Of a DNA stretch of 64,000 bases, positions 47,011 to 58,017 are shown in pieces. Each line of letters starts with the position of its first letter. Within the stretch, counting starts at the first letter, position 1. Made by a program: the position numbers and the translations under genes. The DNA is from Dichetophora obliterata (taxonomy: Eukaryota; Arthropoda; Insecta; Diptera; Sciomyzidae): assembly GCA_963920525.1 (NCBI GenBank), contig OY986438.1, positions 178,910,388 through 178,974,387 of the forward strand, in the 5' to 3' direction. The notes below the pieces were generated by a model that worked only from the letters and a program-made list of their open reading frames with translations, was not told the DNA's origin and did no database searches.

Positions 47011-48322
47011 TTGTTATTATTGTAAAGTCACGTTACACAGTTAACAGCATTTGCGTTATTGGCATCAGGAACACCAACAATTTCGACATCAGGAACACCA
47101 AAAATTACATCTTTACATTATCTTATTTGTTGTTGCATTGGCAGCCTAGGCTACAGACCAAAGTCGCATAACTTTTACCATATAATGCTATGGTTAATAT
47201 CTAATTAACCGAATTTAATTTCCGTTACGCTGGACTAATTTTAGTTTACGAAACAAAGATTTTTTTTCAATCATTTATATCAAGACTTAAACATGCAATT
47301 CAAACGATTTTAAAGATTTTTTTCTGTATGAATGGCATTAAATATAAGAAAAAATGGACTTGTAAGGGTATTGTTTTCTGTATCTTTTATTGTATTCGTC
47401 CCTATTCCTACTCGAGCATAGGATTTGAATAATTTTTGAGTTTGCTAAATGCTTTCTTTTGCATGGATTGCATAACTCTGCATTAACTCTACCTTACATG
47501 CATTTATATCATCATTTTCGTAAACAATCACCAAACTATAAGTAAGGAAAATAAAAAAAAAAATATATCTGAAAAGATACTTTCACAACTTTACTTAAAG
47601 AAACAATGCCTCGAGCATATCTTTCTTTTCAGTCCCAATGTTTCCGTGCCTGATTTTCATTGAAAAAAAGTAGTACAAATAAAAAATTTTTTCTTAAGAT
47701 CTGCATTCACTTCTAAGTAATTTTGAAAAAAGAAAATTTCTTTTTGATTACTTTTCAGTTTTTTATATGAAAAATTTGCTTTACTTAACGCTGCGTCTGC
47801 ACATAACAATTGTTTATATCCATATAAGTTGCCAAATTTTTTTCAACTTCAAGCAAATTGTCTATTGTGACGTAGGTGGGCTTAATAATTGCAAGACAAT
47901 TGTTGTATTATTTGACGTTTCCCTTGGTTTTTAAATTTTTCGCCGTTCTTGTTCTTCACTTTCGGAAGAAAATGTCAAAAAATGTCAGCCTACGTCAAAT
48001 CGTAAAACTGAGAATATATGAATGTGTTAGTAAAAAATGTGTGAGTGTATTGAAACTGTCATGACAATTTGTCTCGTGAAAACCTAGGGTAAGAGCTGGA
48101 AACAGGCCTTAAAACTAAAAAACAATTTTTTATTTTGAAAAAACTGTGTTAAAATTATTTCTCGGTAAAACAATCAAGGTAAATTTTAATGTTTTTATAG
48201 TGGTCTCAAACTCAAAATTCAACATGTTTTTAAAAATTCCAAAATTAAAAAAAAAAATTAATCGAGAAGTGAATATTAAAATGTTTATGTGAATGACTCT
48301 TGAGTTACACCGGGTATATCAG
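47011..48322. other. Non-coding stretch
   Basis: No supported gene is seen. The end at 48295-48326 (GAGTTACACCGGGTATATC, then AGCTAGT) looks like a Helitron 3' end, but no matching 5' end was found. Confidence 0.4.
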
Positions 48323-49494
48323 CTAGTAGTATATAAAAATTAAATTTATTTATTTTGCTTTTAAAATTTAAAACCAATATATTGGTATCAGAATCGGAGG
48401 GATTTTTCGCGAAACTTTAGAACCACTTGGAAGGGATAAAGAGAGCCAAAAAGATATTTTTACACAAGTATTCGGAATTTTTAGCAAAATTAAAATCACA
48501 TCACTGGTTTTACGCATCCCGTTTTATATGACTGAGTATATTTAATTCATTATAAAGGTTTATTTTAAATAAAAACCTTTGATTTATTTTTGTTGCTCTA
48601 AAGTGCACTCTGATTGAGCAAATTACTGATTGAAGTATAATCAGTTTTGATTGCTTGAGAAATTTGAATATTTTTTTAGTACAATCAACTTAAGTTATTG
48701 TGGACGATATGTGTTTTTATTCAGATTAGAGAGTTACACCCCGAATAACAGTGTGTTTTATATATATATTTTCTTTTAATGAATGCAATCATAAAACAGG
48801 GTGCTTTCAACAGGTTTGATTGCATAAGATTGCTAACTTAACAGTAGTTATTTTAGTATTACTTTATCAGTTGTATCAAAACTCAACCAAATAGTTGAAT
48901 TTTACTTACTAGTGGTATATAAAAATTAAATTTATTTATTTTGCTTTTAAAATTTAAAACCAATATATTGGTATCAGAATTGGAGGGATTTTTCGCGAAA
49001 CTTTAGAACCACTTGGAAGGGATAAAGAGAGCCAAAAAGATATTTTTACGCAAGCATTCGGAATTTTTAGCAAAATTAAAATCACATCACTGGTTTTACG
49101 CTTTTCGTTTTATATGACTGAGTATATTTAATTCATAATAAAAGTTTATTTTAAATAAAAACCTTTGATTTTTTTTGTTGCTCTAAAGTGCACTCTAATT
49201 GAGCAAATTACTGATTGAAGTATAATCAGTTTTGATTGCTTGAGAAATTTGAATATTTTTTTAGGTACAATCAACTTGAGTTATTGTGGACGATATGTGT
49301 TTTTATTCAGATTAGAGAGTTACACCCCGAAAAACAGTGTGTTTTATATATATATTTTCTTTTAATGAATGCAATCATAAAACAGGGTGCTTTCAACAGG
49401 TTTGATTGCATAAGATTGATAACTTAACAGTAGTTATTTTAGTATTACTTTATCAGTTGTATCAAAACTCAACCAAATAGTTGAATTTTACTTA
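48323..49494. repeat. 586-bp tandem duplication
   Basis: Copy 1 (48323-48908) and copy 2 (48909-49494) both start CTAGTRGTATATAAAAATTA and end with GTTGAATTTTACTTA. They differ by scattered substitutions and 1-2 base indels, by eye roughly 95% or more identical. The 63-codon frame in copy 2 (49236-49427) is interrupted in copy 1. No gene is recognised. Confidence 0.92.
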
Positions 49495-52322
49495 CATAAG
49501 AGGAGTAAAGTTACAGTATCACTACAAAAGTGTCAGTATAATAAAACAACTTATGTAATAATATTAAAATAATTTAATTATAATATTATAACAATATTGT
49601 AATTTACTACAGCTCTAGTAACTAGCTAAGCTGTTGCCTACAGTTCCCAACTAAGCCGTAAACCACTGCTCAGTTTTAATTTAAACATTTTCTGCTTTAC
49701 TACATATAATATAAAACATAAAAGAAATAAGTTTTTCTTAGTATCGTATAAAAACGCAAAAACTTAAGAAAATACTTTGTTGTGCATTATTTTTGTGAGT
49801 AAAGTTTTTATGAAGTTTTCTCAAAAGTTTTTGCTCTAGGACAAAATTGCTTACAAATTATTTGCTTTGGTCATAAATCATTGCTTAATATTATAAAATG
49901 GTATTTTCAATGCTTTTAAAATGTACTCTGAAAAAGAAAACTCTTAGCACTTCATTGTTTTCTTGGGACTTGTATGAAGTAACAAGTGTTGCCAGATTTT
50001 TCAATGACCCAGAAAAGTAATGGTTTGTTGCTGTTGCTGAAAGTGCATGTCGTGTCGTAAAATCGCAGCTATAAGGCAAACACTTAGCTTGAGGAAAATG
50101 TGAAAAATGCATTAAAGAGGAAATGAAAAATAAAAAAAACAGCTTAAGTGTCCTACATATTATAAAAATGTATTAAAGAACGTGACTGAAGCATAAGAAT
50201 CGATATGCATACTTCAAAACGCAGTGAAAAGAGTTAAAAAAACCCCAAAGGTTGGCAAATAATATTTGTAAGGTTCAACGCAAGTCATCTTAGAAACATG
50301 AATTTGAAGCTACATAATTATCTTATTAACAGATATATATTAAAATAAATTTAAGTTAAATATGAATTTAAAAACCACGAGCTAAGAATTAAAAGTGCCA
50401 CTTTATATACTAAATAAAAATACTTATATTTTCAGCTTGTATTCTTTTTCTATTATTACTTCTGTAGGTACTATTAATGAGCAATAATTTGTGCTGAAAT
50501 TTCATTCATGAAAATATTAATAAATTAATTATTAATGAAGCTATAACAAATTAAGAAGAACTCGCTGCTCTTTCTTAGTGGCTATTTGCAACAATTTGAG
50601 CTTTTGGCAACCAAGCAAATTTTGGTTTTGGAAACACAAATATATTTGCGACTCTTCAAGTAAATTACAATATCTACATTTATATTCTTTTATTCATTAT
50701 CCCTAATTTATATTCAGTTAGCGTGCGACGTCTGATGCCTTTTAATGGCGGCCACGCAGTTTTTAATATCTATGCAAATTAACAAAATTTTGAAGCCCTG
50801 AAAATGTTTGCCCTTCATAATGATTGTTTTTTGTTGCTGCTCTTGTTGCCTTTCGTTGGTTTATTGTTTTCTTTAAACCATGTGGTGGAATGCAGGATAA
50901 TTTGTGATTCATAACTTTTGTCTCTTTTGCTGTTATTGGAATATGGGGCTTGCGAGGGCAGCCAACTTTTTCAAATTAAAGACTTAATTAATTAATTTTA
51001 GTTAATTTAAAACTTTTTGAAGCTCAACTGAGGGAGCATTTTTTTTTGTTTTGTTTTGCAAGTAATTATAAAAATGTAGTTTGATGCTTTGATTCGTCAC
51101 TACTGTGGCTCTAAGAAAATACTTACGTCTTATTGTTTTGTTCGAAAGATTAGAGAAAGAGGGGGGGGGGGTTTAACTAATTTTATAGCTTTGGACATTC
51201 TTGAAGTTATTCCTGAGGCATATTTGTGAGAACTTTCCTGATAACTGGCAGTGCAGATGTATAAAGAAAGTCAAGCATTTAAGTTATCTTGATTAAAAAA
51301 AAAAGAAAGAAAAAATTGGAAAAATTTTACACTCAATTGTTTTAAGGGCATATGACTTGATAGTGCTTTCTTAGCTTTAGTTGTCGATAATATTGTCAAA
51401 TTTTCTTTAATATATATAAAAAAACAGTTAGTGATTTCAGCTGTTGAACAAAATTTTAATGAGAGTCTAGAGCTGAATTGCAAATCTTACGCTGCCAGCA
51501 AAAAAGTTAATTAAAACATTTTTTTTTTTTCTTATCATTTCACACCCGACTATTTTTATAATTCAAGTGTTTATAAATTTTAATTCACTTTTTGCAAATA
51601 CTTCTTGTCCTAATTGTATTCTGAGACTTTTAAATAATACTTTGTGATGGCACCAACAACCCTTCATAATATGTATAAGCACCTCGTTTGCCTGAAGGCG
51701 GGTTATTTTCATTAACACATTTACACCTAAGCTCATTAGTTAATTTGGGTTTCATGAAAACTTTTGGTTGAAAAAACAATTTTTATACTGTTTAAAAAAA
51801 CACAATAAAAAAAAACCAAATGTCAACACAATGTCCAGATCCCACCTTATATTAGCTACAAGTTTTTGTTTCTTATTTTTTGTGTATTATTATTGAAAGC
51901 GGTTTTATTTTCTCAGAGTTTGCGAAACAATTGTTGCCCCTTTGGTTATACGCGTATGTAAATAAAATTAAAGAAAAATAAATTCATAAAGGCAAAAGTA
52001 TGAAGCCGTGCGTTTGTTGAACTAACCTGGTGTTAATTAAGTAATCTAATAAAACTTACTTTAGTTAAGTTATTCTTTAGTTAGTATTTGTTTTAGTTAT
52101 TCATAAATTTGTTTTTATATATTCACTGAAACGTCCATTTTTAATTAAGAAAACAAATTGCATATTTATCCTTAACATTACCCAAAAATAAAAAAGAAGT
52201 ATTTATTATACAAACTTTTCTTCCTCCAATTTAAAACTTTTAAATCATGAACATAAATGTGCTTTTAATTTCGTTTGATAAGAAAAAAGGAAAGATATGT
52301 AGAAAATTAAGAACGTTAAACC
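49495..52322. other. Non-coding stretch
   Basis: No gene or element is recognised. A G11 run lies at 51161-51171. Frames at 49891-50112 and 51271-51483 (both minus) show no known domain. Confidence 0.45.
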
Positions 52323-52394
52323 ATGGCCTAGTCGAGATTTGAAACAGGAAAGCCTAGGTGACGGTCAAGCGTGCAAATGCTTGACTGCCGAGAC
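52323..52394 (-). ncRNA. tRNA-Asp-like SINE or pseudogene, second copy
   Basis: On the minus strand it reads GGTCTCGGCAGTCAAGC (box A-like), TTGACCGTCACCTAGG (anticodon-loop region, GTC) and GTTTCAAATCTC (box B-like). The middle part parallels TTGACTGTCGCCTAAG in the copy at 29954-30025. It is more eroded than that copy. Confidence 0.55.
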
Positions 52395-52654
52395 CGCTAA
52401 AGGAACTTAACCTTGAAAATCTGGTATTTGCAGACCTTGGCACCAGCAGTTTAATTCTCTAACAGAAAGCCATTAAAAAATTGTTTATTGTTCGTATTAA
52501 TTTGAAATGTATTTTGCTTACAGGTTCACGTAGAGTGAAATTTTTTACTACATTAGCCCTTAATATAATTTTTGCCCCCTTCAGAATAAATTTTTCATAT
52601 TTTGCTGGTTTCAATGAGCTGCTTAGATGAAAAATTTTCACTGTCAATTAATTA

Positions 52655-53428
52655 GGCTCTTATCATGAGCTGCGTTCGATCTTCGACTGTAGTCAAATGG
52701 CCTGATCGAACGAATTTGCATTTGGTATTATAACGTGCTTTCGACAAAGAGTAGCGCTATTGTGAATTTCGTTCATATTGTTTGTTCACGGTAATATATT
52801 TTTATCAGGTGATCGTTGTATTATTTCAACTAAATACGATTGGTTTGAAAGTTGATTGCAAAAAATAAGACAAAAAAGTTATAACTATGACGAAAATAAT
52901 TTCCATAAGATTCGACGCTTCGTCAGAAGAGGATGAAAGCTTGACGGAACTGGCTAGAAGTAGAAAAGGGTTGAGCAACGCTTTCTTTAGCTTATCTTAA
53001 GCCACTTTGCTGTTTTAACTGGTGGTCCTAAGCAATTTAATTCCAACGTGAGTTCTTCCCATGTCTTTGTCGCCTGAACTTTGGAACAAATATCCTTTGC
53101 AGTCAAAGTTTGCCTCCATCAATAAGACCAGTTTTTCTAACTGTGATTTATTGCTCACCACCTTAGACCTGCATAAAAATTACAAAAACAGTTCAATATT
53201 AGTTTTTAGTCTTTAAAAAGGAAAACGCAATCACAAAATACTTAAATTTTTAACAATTATTGCTAAGCACGCATCGCATCGAAAGCAAAATCCTATTCGA
53301 CTGAAAATTCGATGAGCAACCAACATTTCGATAGGATTGCATTGCTCATAATAAGAACTAAACTTTCGATACTCGTTGTTCGATAACCAGCGAAGATCGA
53401 ACGTCGAAAGCAACTCATAATAAGGGCC
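52655..53428 (-). mobile_element. Harbinger-like TTA-flanked element
   Basis: The left end GGCTCTTATCATGAGCTGC and the right end, reverse-complemented GGCCCTTATTATGAGTTGC, match with few mismatches. TTA borders both ends (52652-52654 and 53429-53431). The element is 774 bp long and carries a relic Myb/SANT-like coding segment on the minus strand. This agrees with PIF/Harbinger transposons, which encode a Myb-like partner of the transposase and duplicate TTA/TWA. No transposase remains. Confidence 0.75.
52987..53168 (-). pseudogene. Relic Myb/SANT-like (zeste-type) DNA-binding gene
   Basis: Following an acceptor-like TTTTATGCAG (minus strand, 53169-53171 as the AG end), the sequence reads NKSQLEKLVLLMEANFD. 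After a 1-base shift near 53105 it reads AKDICSKVQATKTWEELTLE and LNCLGPPVKTAKWLK, then TAA at 52987-52989. The order LV.LME, W..LT.ELN..GPP, K.W.K is that of the N-terminal Myb/SANT domain named after the zeste regulator. Such domains occur in Harbinger accessory proteins. The shift and early stop make it a pseudogene. Confidence 0.65.
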
Positions 53429-53431
53429 TTA

Positions 53432-54269
53432 GGCTTTCTTTACAGCGTGTATCAAAATAACTGTCGCACCTATTTTTTTGGATACATGGCCTCCACTTTG
53501 ATAATAATAACCAAATTTTCATAAATTTAGTAATTGTAAGCGTTTGAAGAACGTTTGAACAAGGCAACAACAACAACTCTGTAACAATTTTTTTTATTGA
53601 TTTAACCTCAGCATTTTACCTAAAACTAAAAACTTTTGATATTGAGCAAATTTTATGCATTACAAATTAATTTTATATTTCAAGGCTTGAGCTGTAAATA
53701 TTTCCAAAATGCCACAGATATGAACGGTTTATTTAATTTTTGTTTTTATTTTTTGCAATGCATATCCACGTACGTCAAGCTTTGTAGCATAATTGAGCAA
53801 ATGACTCACAAAACCCAAAACACATATATAATAATAACGGTTGTATATAGCAGTTATACAATAATAATTCATAGAAGACTGTCTGTTCTTGACAAAATGA
53901 AAACTAAAAAATTGTAAACCTTCTGCATGTAAAACTTATAAAAAATTATTACTTAAAAAACCATATCTATTTGCTCACTTCTGTTACATACTGTATATAA
54001 AACTTTTTTCTGGTTCAAACAAAGAGATTAATACATGACTTTAATTATGAGTTATTTAGATCAAGTTAATTTTGAAGAAAGCAACAACAACTTTGTATAG
54101 AGTCAATCACACAGCAAACTAAACAGACTGTTTTTGATGCTACCATTTCCATCTTCTATAGTCCTGAGCGAGCAAATTGTTGCTGTTGTTGTCTTCTTCA
54201 AAACTTTCTTAATCTAAACAGCTCATAAGTCTAAAAAAAGATCACAAATAATTACACTGTGTGGCACGA
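53432..54269. other. Non-coding stretch with small inverted repeat
   Basis: A hairpin-like MITE lies at about 54068-54206 (TTTTGAAGAAAGCAACAACAA against TTGTTGTTGTCTTCTTCAAAA, one unmatched base). The segment GTATAGAGTCAATCAC inside it recurs near 63583 with the same downstream order, so this is a dispersed family. No gene is seen. Confidence 0.5.
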
Positions 54270-54911
54270 AAATCTGTATTTAATAAATTCACCGTTTTTC
54301 ACTAAATATTAATGTGAGGAATCTCGTGGTAATATCCGTTTCTCCACGTTACCGAAGACTTTAGAGCAAAACATTTTTTTAATTAGTCCAAATATGCACT
54401 CATTTGCATGTTGAGAACTCTTGAACCATTAAGATTTTTATTTTGGTCTTTTCAGAAAAATTATTTCTATTATCCTTGCCAACAACTTTTTTGAACAAAT
54501 ATATAACGAAACTTAAGAGTTTTAATAAGCGACATATGTCTTGCCCGCTTTCAACACTTCAAAGCAAAAAATGTTACTCATACGCAATGTTGTTCGATTT
54601 TTTTTTTTTTTTTTCGTTTGACTTTTTGTAAGAATCACTCGATAAGACCCACTGGAAGCATATTCATTTATTCAGTAAAGTTGTTGGCCAGAATTATAGA
54701 AAGAACTTTGCCCAAGAAACCAAAATGAAAATCCTTATGGTTCAAGAGTTATCAACATGAAAATGAGTGCATATCTTGAATAATTTTTGATATATCTTAA
54801 AAAAGAAAATTTTGTTCTAAAATGTTCGGTAAAGTGGTAAAACAAATGTCACCACGAGATTCCTTATACCAAAGTTAAGTGAAAAAGTTTAAATTATCAA
54901 ATACAGAATAT
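54270..54911. repeat. Long inverted repeat, ~300-bp arms
   Basis: The left arm (from ATCTGTATTTAATAA) and the right arm (ending TTATCAAATACAGAAT) pair through GAGGAATCTCGTGG/CCACGAGATTCC, ATATGCACTCATTT, AACTCTTGAACCAT and GCCAACAACTTT blocks. By eye roughly 75-80% of positions match. A T run of about 18 (54597-54614) lies at the centre. It is non-coding; a foldback or MITE-like hairpin fits. Confidence 0.8.
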
Positions 54912-57089
54912 AAAGAATAATAATTTCCACAAATACACTTCCAAAATTAAAACTTCCTGTTAATTTTGAAAACACCTTCAAACCTGAAAACTTTCCAGCA
55001 GAAAACACGATGTAGCAACATAGAAGAATAAAGTCAAACTGTTGTTTAATAATAAGAATCTCTTAAAACACAAATCAGATTATGTCGAATAATTACTGCT
55101 TACATCTCGCTTACAGAAAGTTCTACATTACAGTGTCATCACCAACAAATTTTTACAAGCGGGGTTGTCTGTCTCTTGCTTTTTCACAGATGCTCCTGCA
55201 AGTAACGTTCCTTTTTTAAACATCCATCGTTCAAGCAGACAAGAAAACAATTGAATTTAAATTTACAGCAGGTATTTATGAAAAAACAAAGGCGCAATTA
55301 CAGCAAATGTGCAGCAACAACAACACAAAGCTAAAAACACAACAGCGAAGAGCATCTATAAGCAGCAGAATATCATTGAAAACATTCCTAATGAGATTAT
55401 TTTCAATTTTTCATGCACTCTACGTTATGCAAATTTAATGTCTGTCTGTCTGTTTGTGTACTTTGAAGTCTTTTTGCCCTGCTTTAGATATATATGTCTA
55501 TATATGCATGTCTGCAACGTTGTTTATGCACTGTCACTTTAGTGACTGGAGCAGCGCTCATGACGCGGTTCGGGCTATTAGTGTGAGTGAGTGATTGAAT
55601 ATTGTTAAGCAGTTTATATGTATGTGGGTAAAAAAATAATATTTCTACAGTTGCTTCAATTTCAAAAGTCAATAGTTATGAGAGAGAGAGAGTTTAAAGT
55701 GGCAATATATGTACAGCAAAAAGTCAATAAGAAAAAAAAAATTAAATCAGAAAAAATTTTGAAATAATGTGGTTAGGACTTACTGCAAAACTGCACCCTG
55801 TACATCATCATAATAACATTTGCATAAAGTCAATTTGCGCTTGATTGTCTTTGGTTCATAACATGCTTTCATACAATACTGCTCAAGGACATGAAGAACG
55901 TCGACAAATGGACGGAAAAAAACCATTTTTTTTTTCCTTCCAGCTCATACTTTACATTTTATATAAACACCATTTTCCAGCAAAAAAAAAAGAAAGAAAA
56001 AAATAAAGAGAAATATGTATGAGATGAAAAAGATAGCAGAAATATCTATGATTGGCGAAGGCATACATATAAAAAAAAATTTTTGACCCTAACAAGCTAG
56101 CAGCTCTATTATTGACCAGTATTTACACTCTGCCTGCCCCTCGACTTAGCTTGGCGCAGCATGATTTTGCAAATTAAACTAAAATCCAAGCCAAATAAAC
56201 CATTATGTTTATTCTATTGATAAGTTTATTTAAGATTTTGAGGAGATTAAAAAATTTACGTATTCCTCACATTTGAACAACTATCGAAGAACCATCGTAT
56301 CCTTAAAACTCTATTCAAATAATATAGCGAACTTTGTGCTTCCTGTGCTTCCATCGGTATCTATTGCAAAACTTTTCTCTATTCTACACATAGCTGCATA
56401 CATTTGTTTAGTCAATTCGGTAAAGTTGGCAGCAAAAGAACAACATAAAGTGAATAAAAAGAAATGCTAAACTAAAATTGGAAAATTGGATATTTTCAAA
56501 CTCGTAAATATAAATAGCAATAATTCCTCGAATTCTTGCTATATATTCTAAGTTTAATCTTGATTTCAATTCAATTTTGCTTTAATCGAAAACAAAAGCA
56601 CAAAAAATAATAACAGACCATGCTAGCGATATATAAAAAGGTTGCTGGAAAGAAGCAGAAAGGAAAACACAATGAAATTGATGGAGTAATGCGTGTGAAT
56701 AAAGTTTGAAGCAATGCTGCCCGTTGTGATGTGAAATTTGCTCTGCTATGGATATGGATATGCCGAAAACTATTCTCAACTATAGGTAAAAGAGTTTGAA
56801 TTCAAACTTGCTTATTAACCGTGCCTTTTTAATGATAGCCCACTCACATGATAAAAATGAGACTGTTTTCCTGAGGTCCAAAATGAAAAAAAAAATTTAA
56901 TGATATTTTTGGGACCTATTTAAGGACAAAAATTATAAGATTATTTTGAAAATCCTCTGCGGCATGAGCGTACGCAGGGGGAAAATCGGGGCACTTGCCT
57001 AGGCATTGAACAAATTTTAACACATCTTCTGATTTTAATTAATCTGATTTTTTTTAAAAAAGTCAATATTTAATATTTTTTTACCAATT
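54912..57089. other. Non-coding stretch
   Basis: No supported gene or element is seen. There are short simple repeats only (CAACAA near 55310, GA near 55681, A runs near 55980). Confidence 0.45.
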
Positions 57090-57345
57090 TTATTTTGATC
57101 AAAAATAAATGTTAAAATTTGACTTTTTTTTTTTTTTTTGATCTAAAATAAATGCTAAAAGTGGACTTTTACTTTTTTGATCAAAAATATAAGTTAAAAT
57201 TTTGCTTTTATTTGTCTGGTAAAAAATAAAAGTTAAAATTTGACTTTGATTTTTTTGATCATATATAAAAATTTAAATTTGACTTTTATTTCTTTGATCG
57301 AAAAACAGTTAAAATTTTACCTCTATTTTTTCGATCAAAAGTAAG
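57090..57345. repeat. Diverged ~39-bp tandem repeat
   Basis: Units contain TTTTGATC(A/G/T)AAAA and (G/A)TTAAAATTTGACTTTTA. GATC anchors fall near 57097, 57140, 57179, 57257, 57296 and 57333. One further unit lies at about 57610-57660. Confidence 0.65.
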
Positions 57346-57671
57346 AGTCATATTTTAATTGCTATGTCATCTGCTTGCAGTTGCTGTTCCAGTTGTTTGC
57401 AAAATAAATGAAAATAGAATGTGCAATGCTAAGCAACTAAGCGATGCAATGCATTGATATGAAGATCCATAGCAATGTTTTTACCTCTGTGCAAAAATGT
57501 TACGAATATAGGTTCAAAAGAATAAAAAAGTGTACGATATTAATTTTTTTGAAAATTTAAACTATTATAATAGTTAATAAGAAATAGATCTGTCAAATTT
57601 TTAAATTTTATTTTTGATCGAAAAACTAAAAGTAAAATTTAAATTTTTTTTTTTGATCGAAATGAAATCAG

Positions 57672-57893
57672 TGTACCAATTGCGACACCGCGCTCAATTT
57701 TTTTCGCAAACGCGGCTGAAAAATACTGAATATTAAATAAATAAATGTATTTAAATCAGCGATTATTTGTTGATTTTTTTGAAAAAATCATAACCGTAAC
57801 GGTCACTGATTTAAATAAATTTATTTATTTAATATTCAGTATTTTTCAGCCGCGTTTGCGAAAAAAATTGAGCGCGGTGTCGCAATTGGTACA
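57672..57893. mobile_element. Near-perfect 90-bp-arm hairpin (MITE-like)
   Basis: Arm 57672-57761 starts TGTACCAATTGCGACACCGC and is matched by 57804-57893 with about two mismatches; the loop is 42 bases. The loop holds two further palindromes (TGATTTTTT/AAAAAATCA and ACCGT-A-ACGGT), so the whole segment can fold on itself. No target duplication is evident and nothing is encoded. Confidence 0.88.
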
Positions 57894-58017
57894 AAAACGC
57901 GTAATATGAACACGGTCTTATAAATAGGATATCATTCCATTTACCCTTTTTTTTAAAAAATGATTTTTTGCGTCTTTGTGTGTACTTCTTATATCATCTC
58001 ACAAGTTAACGTGAAAC

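Noticed and set aside
47870..48064. Small gene between GTGACGTAGG and CCTACGTCA motifs
   Set aside because: The 62-codon frame has no known domain. The two motifs form only a weak, short inverted pair.
52887..53000. Short plus-strand frame starting MTKIISIRFDASSEEDE
   Set aside because: It is antisense to the decayed Myb/SANT region and only about 38 codons long, with no domain.
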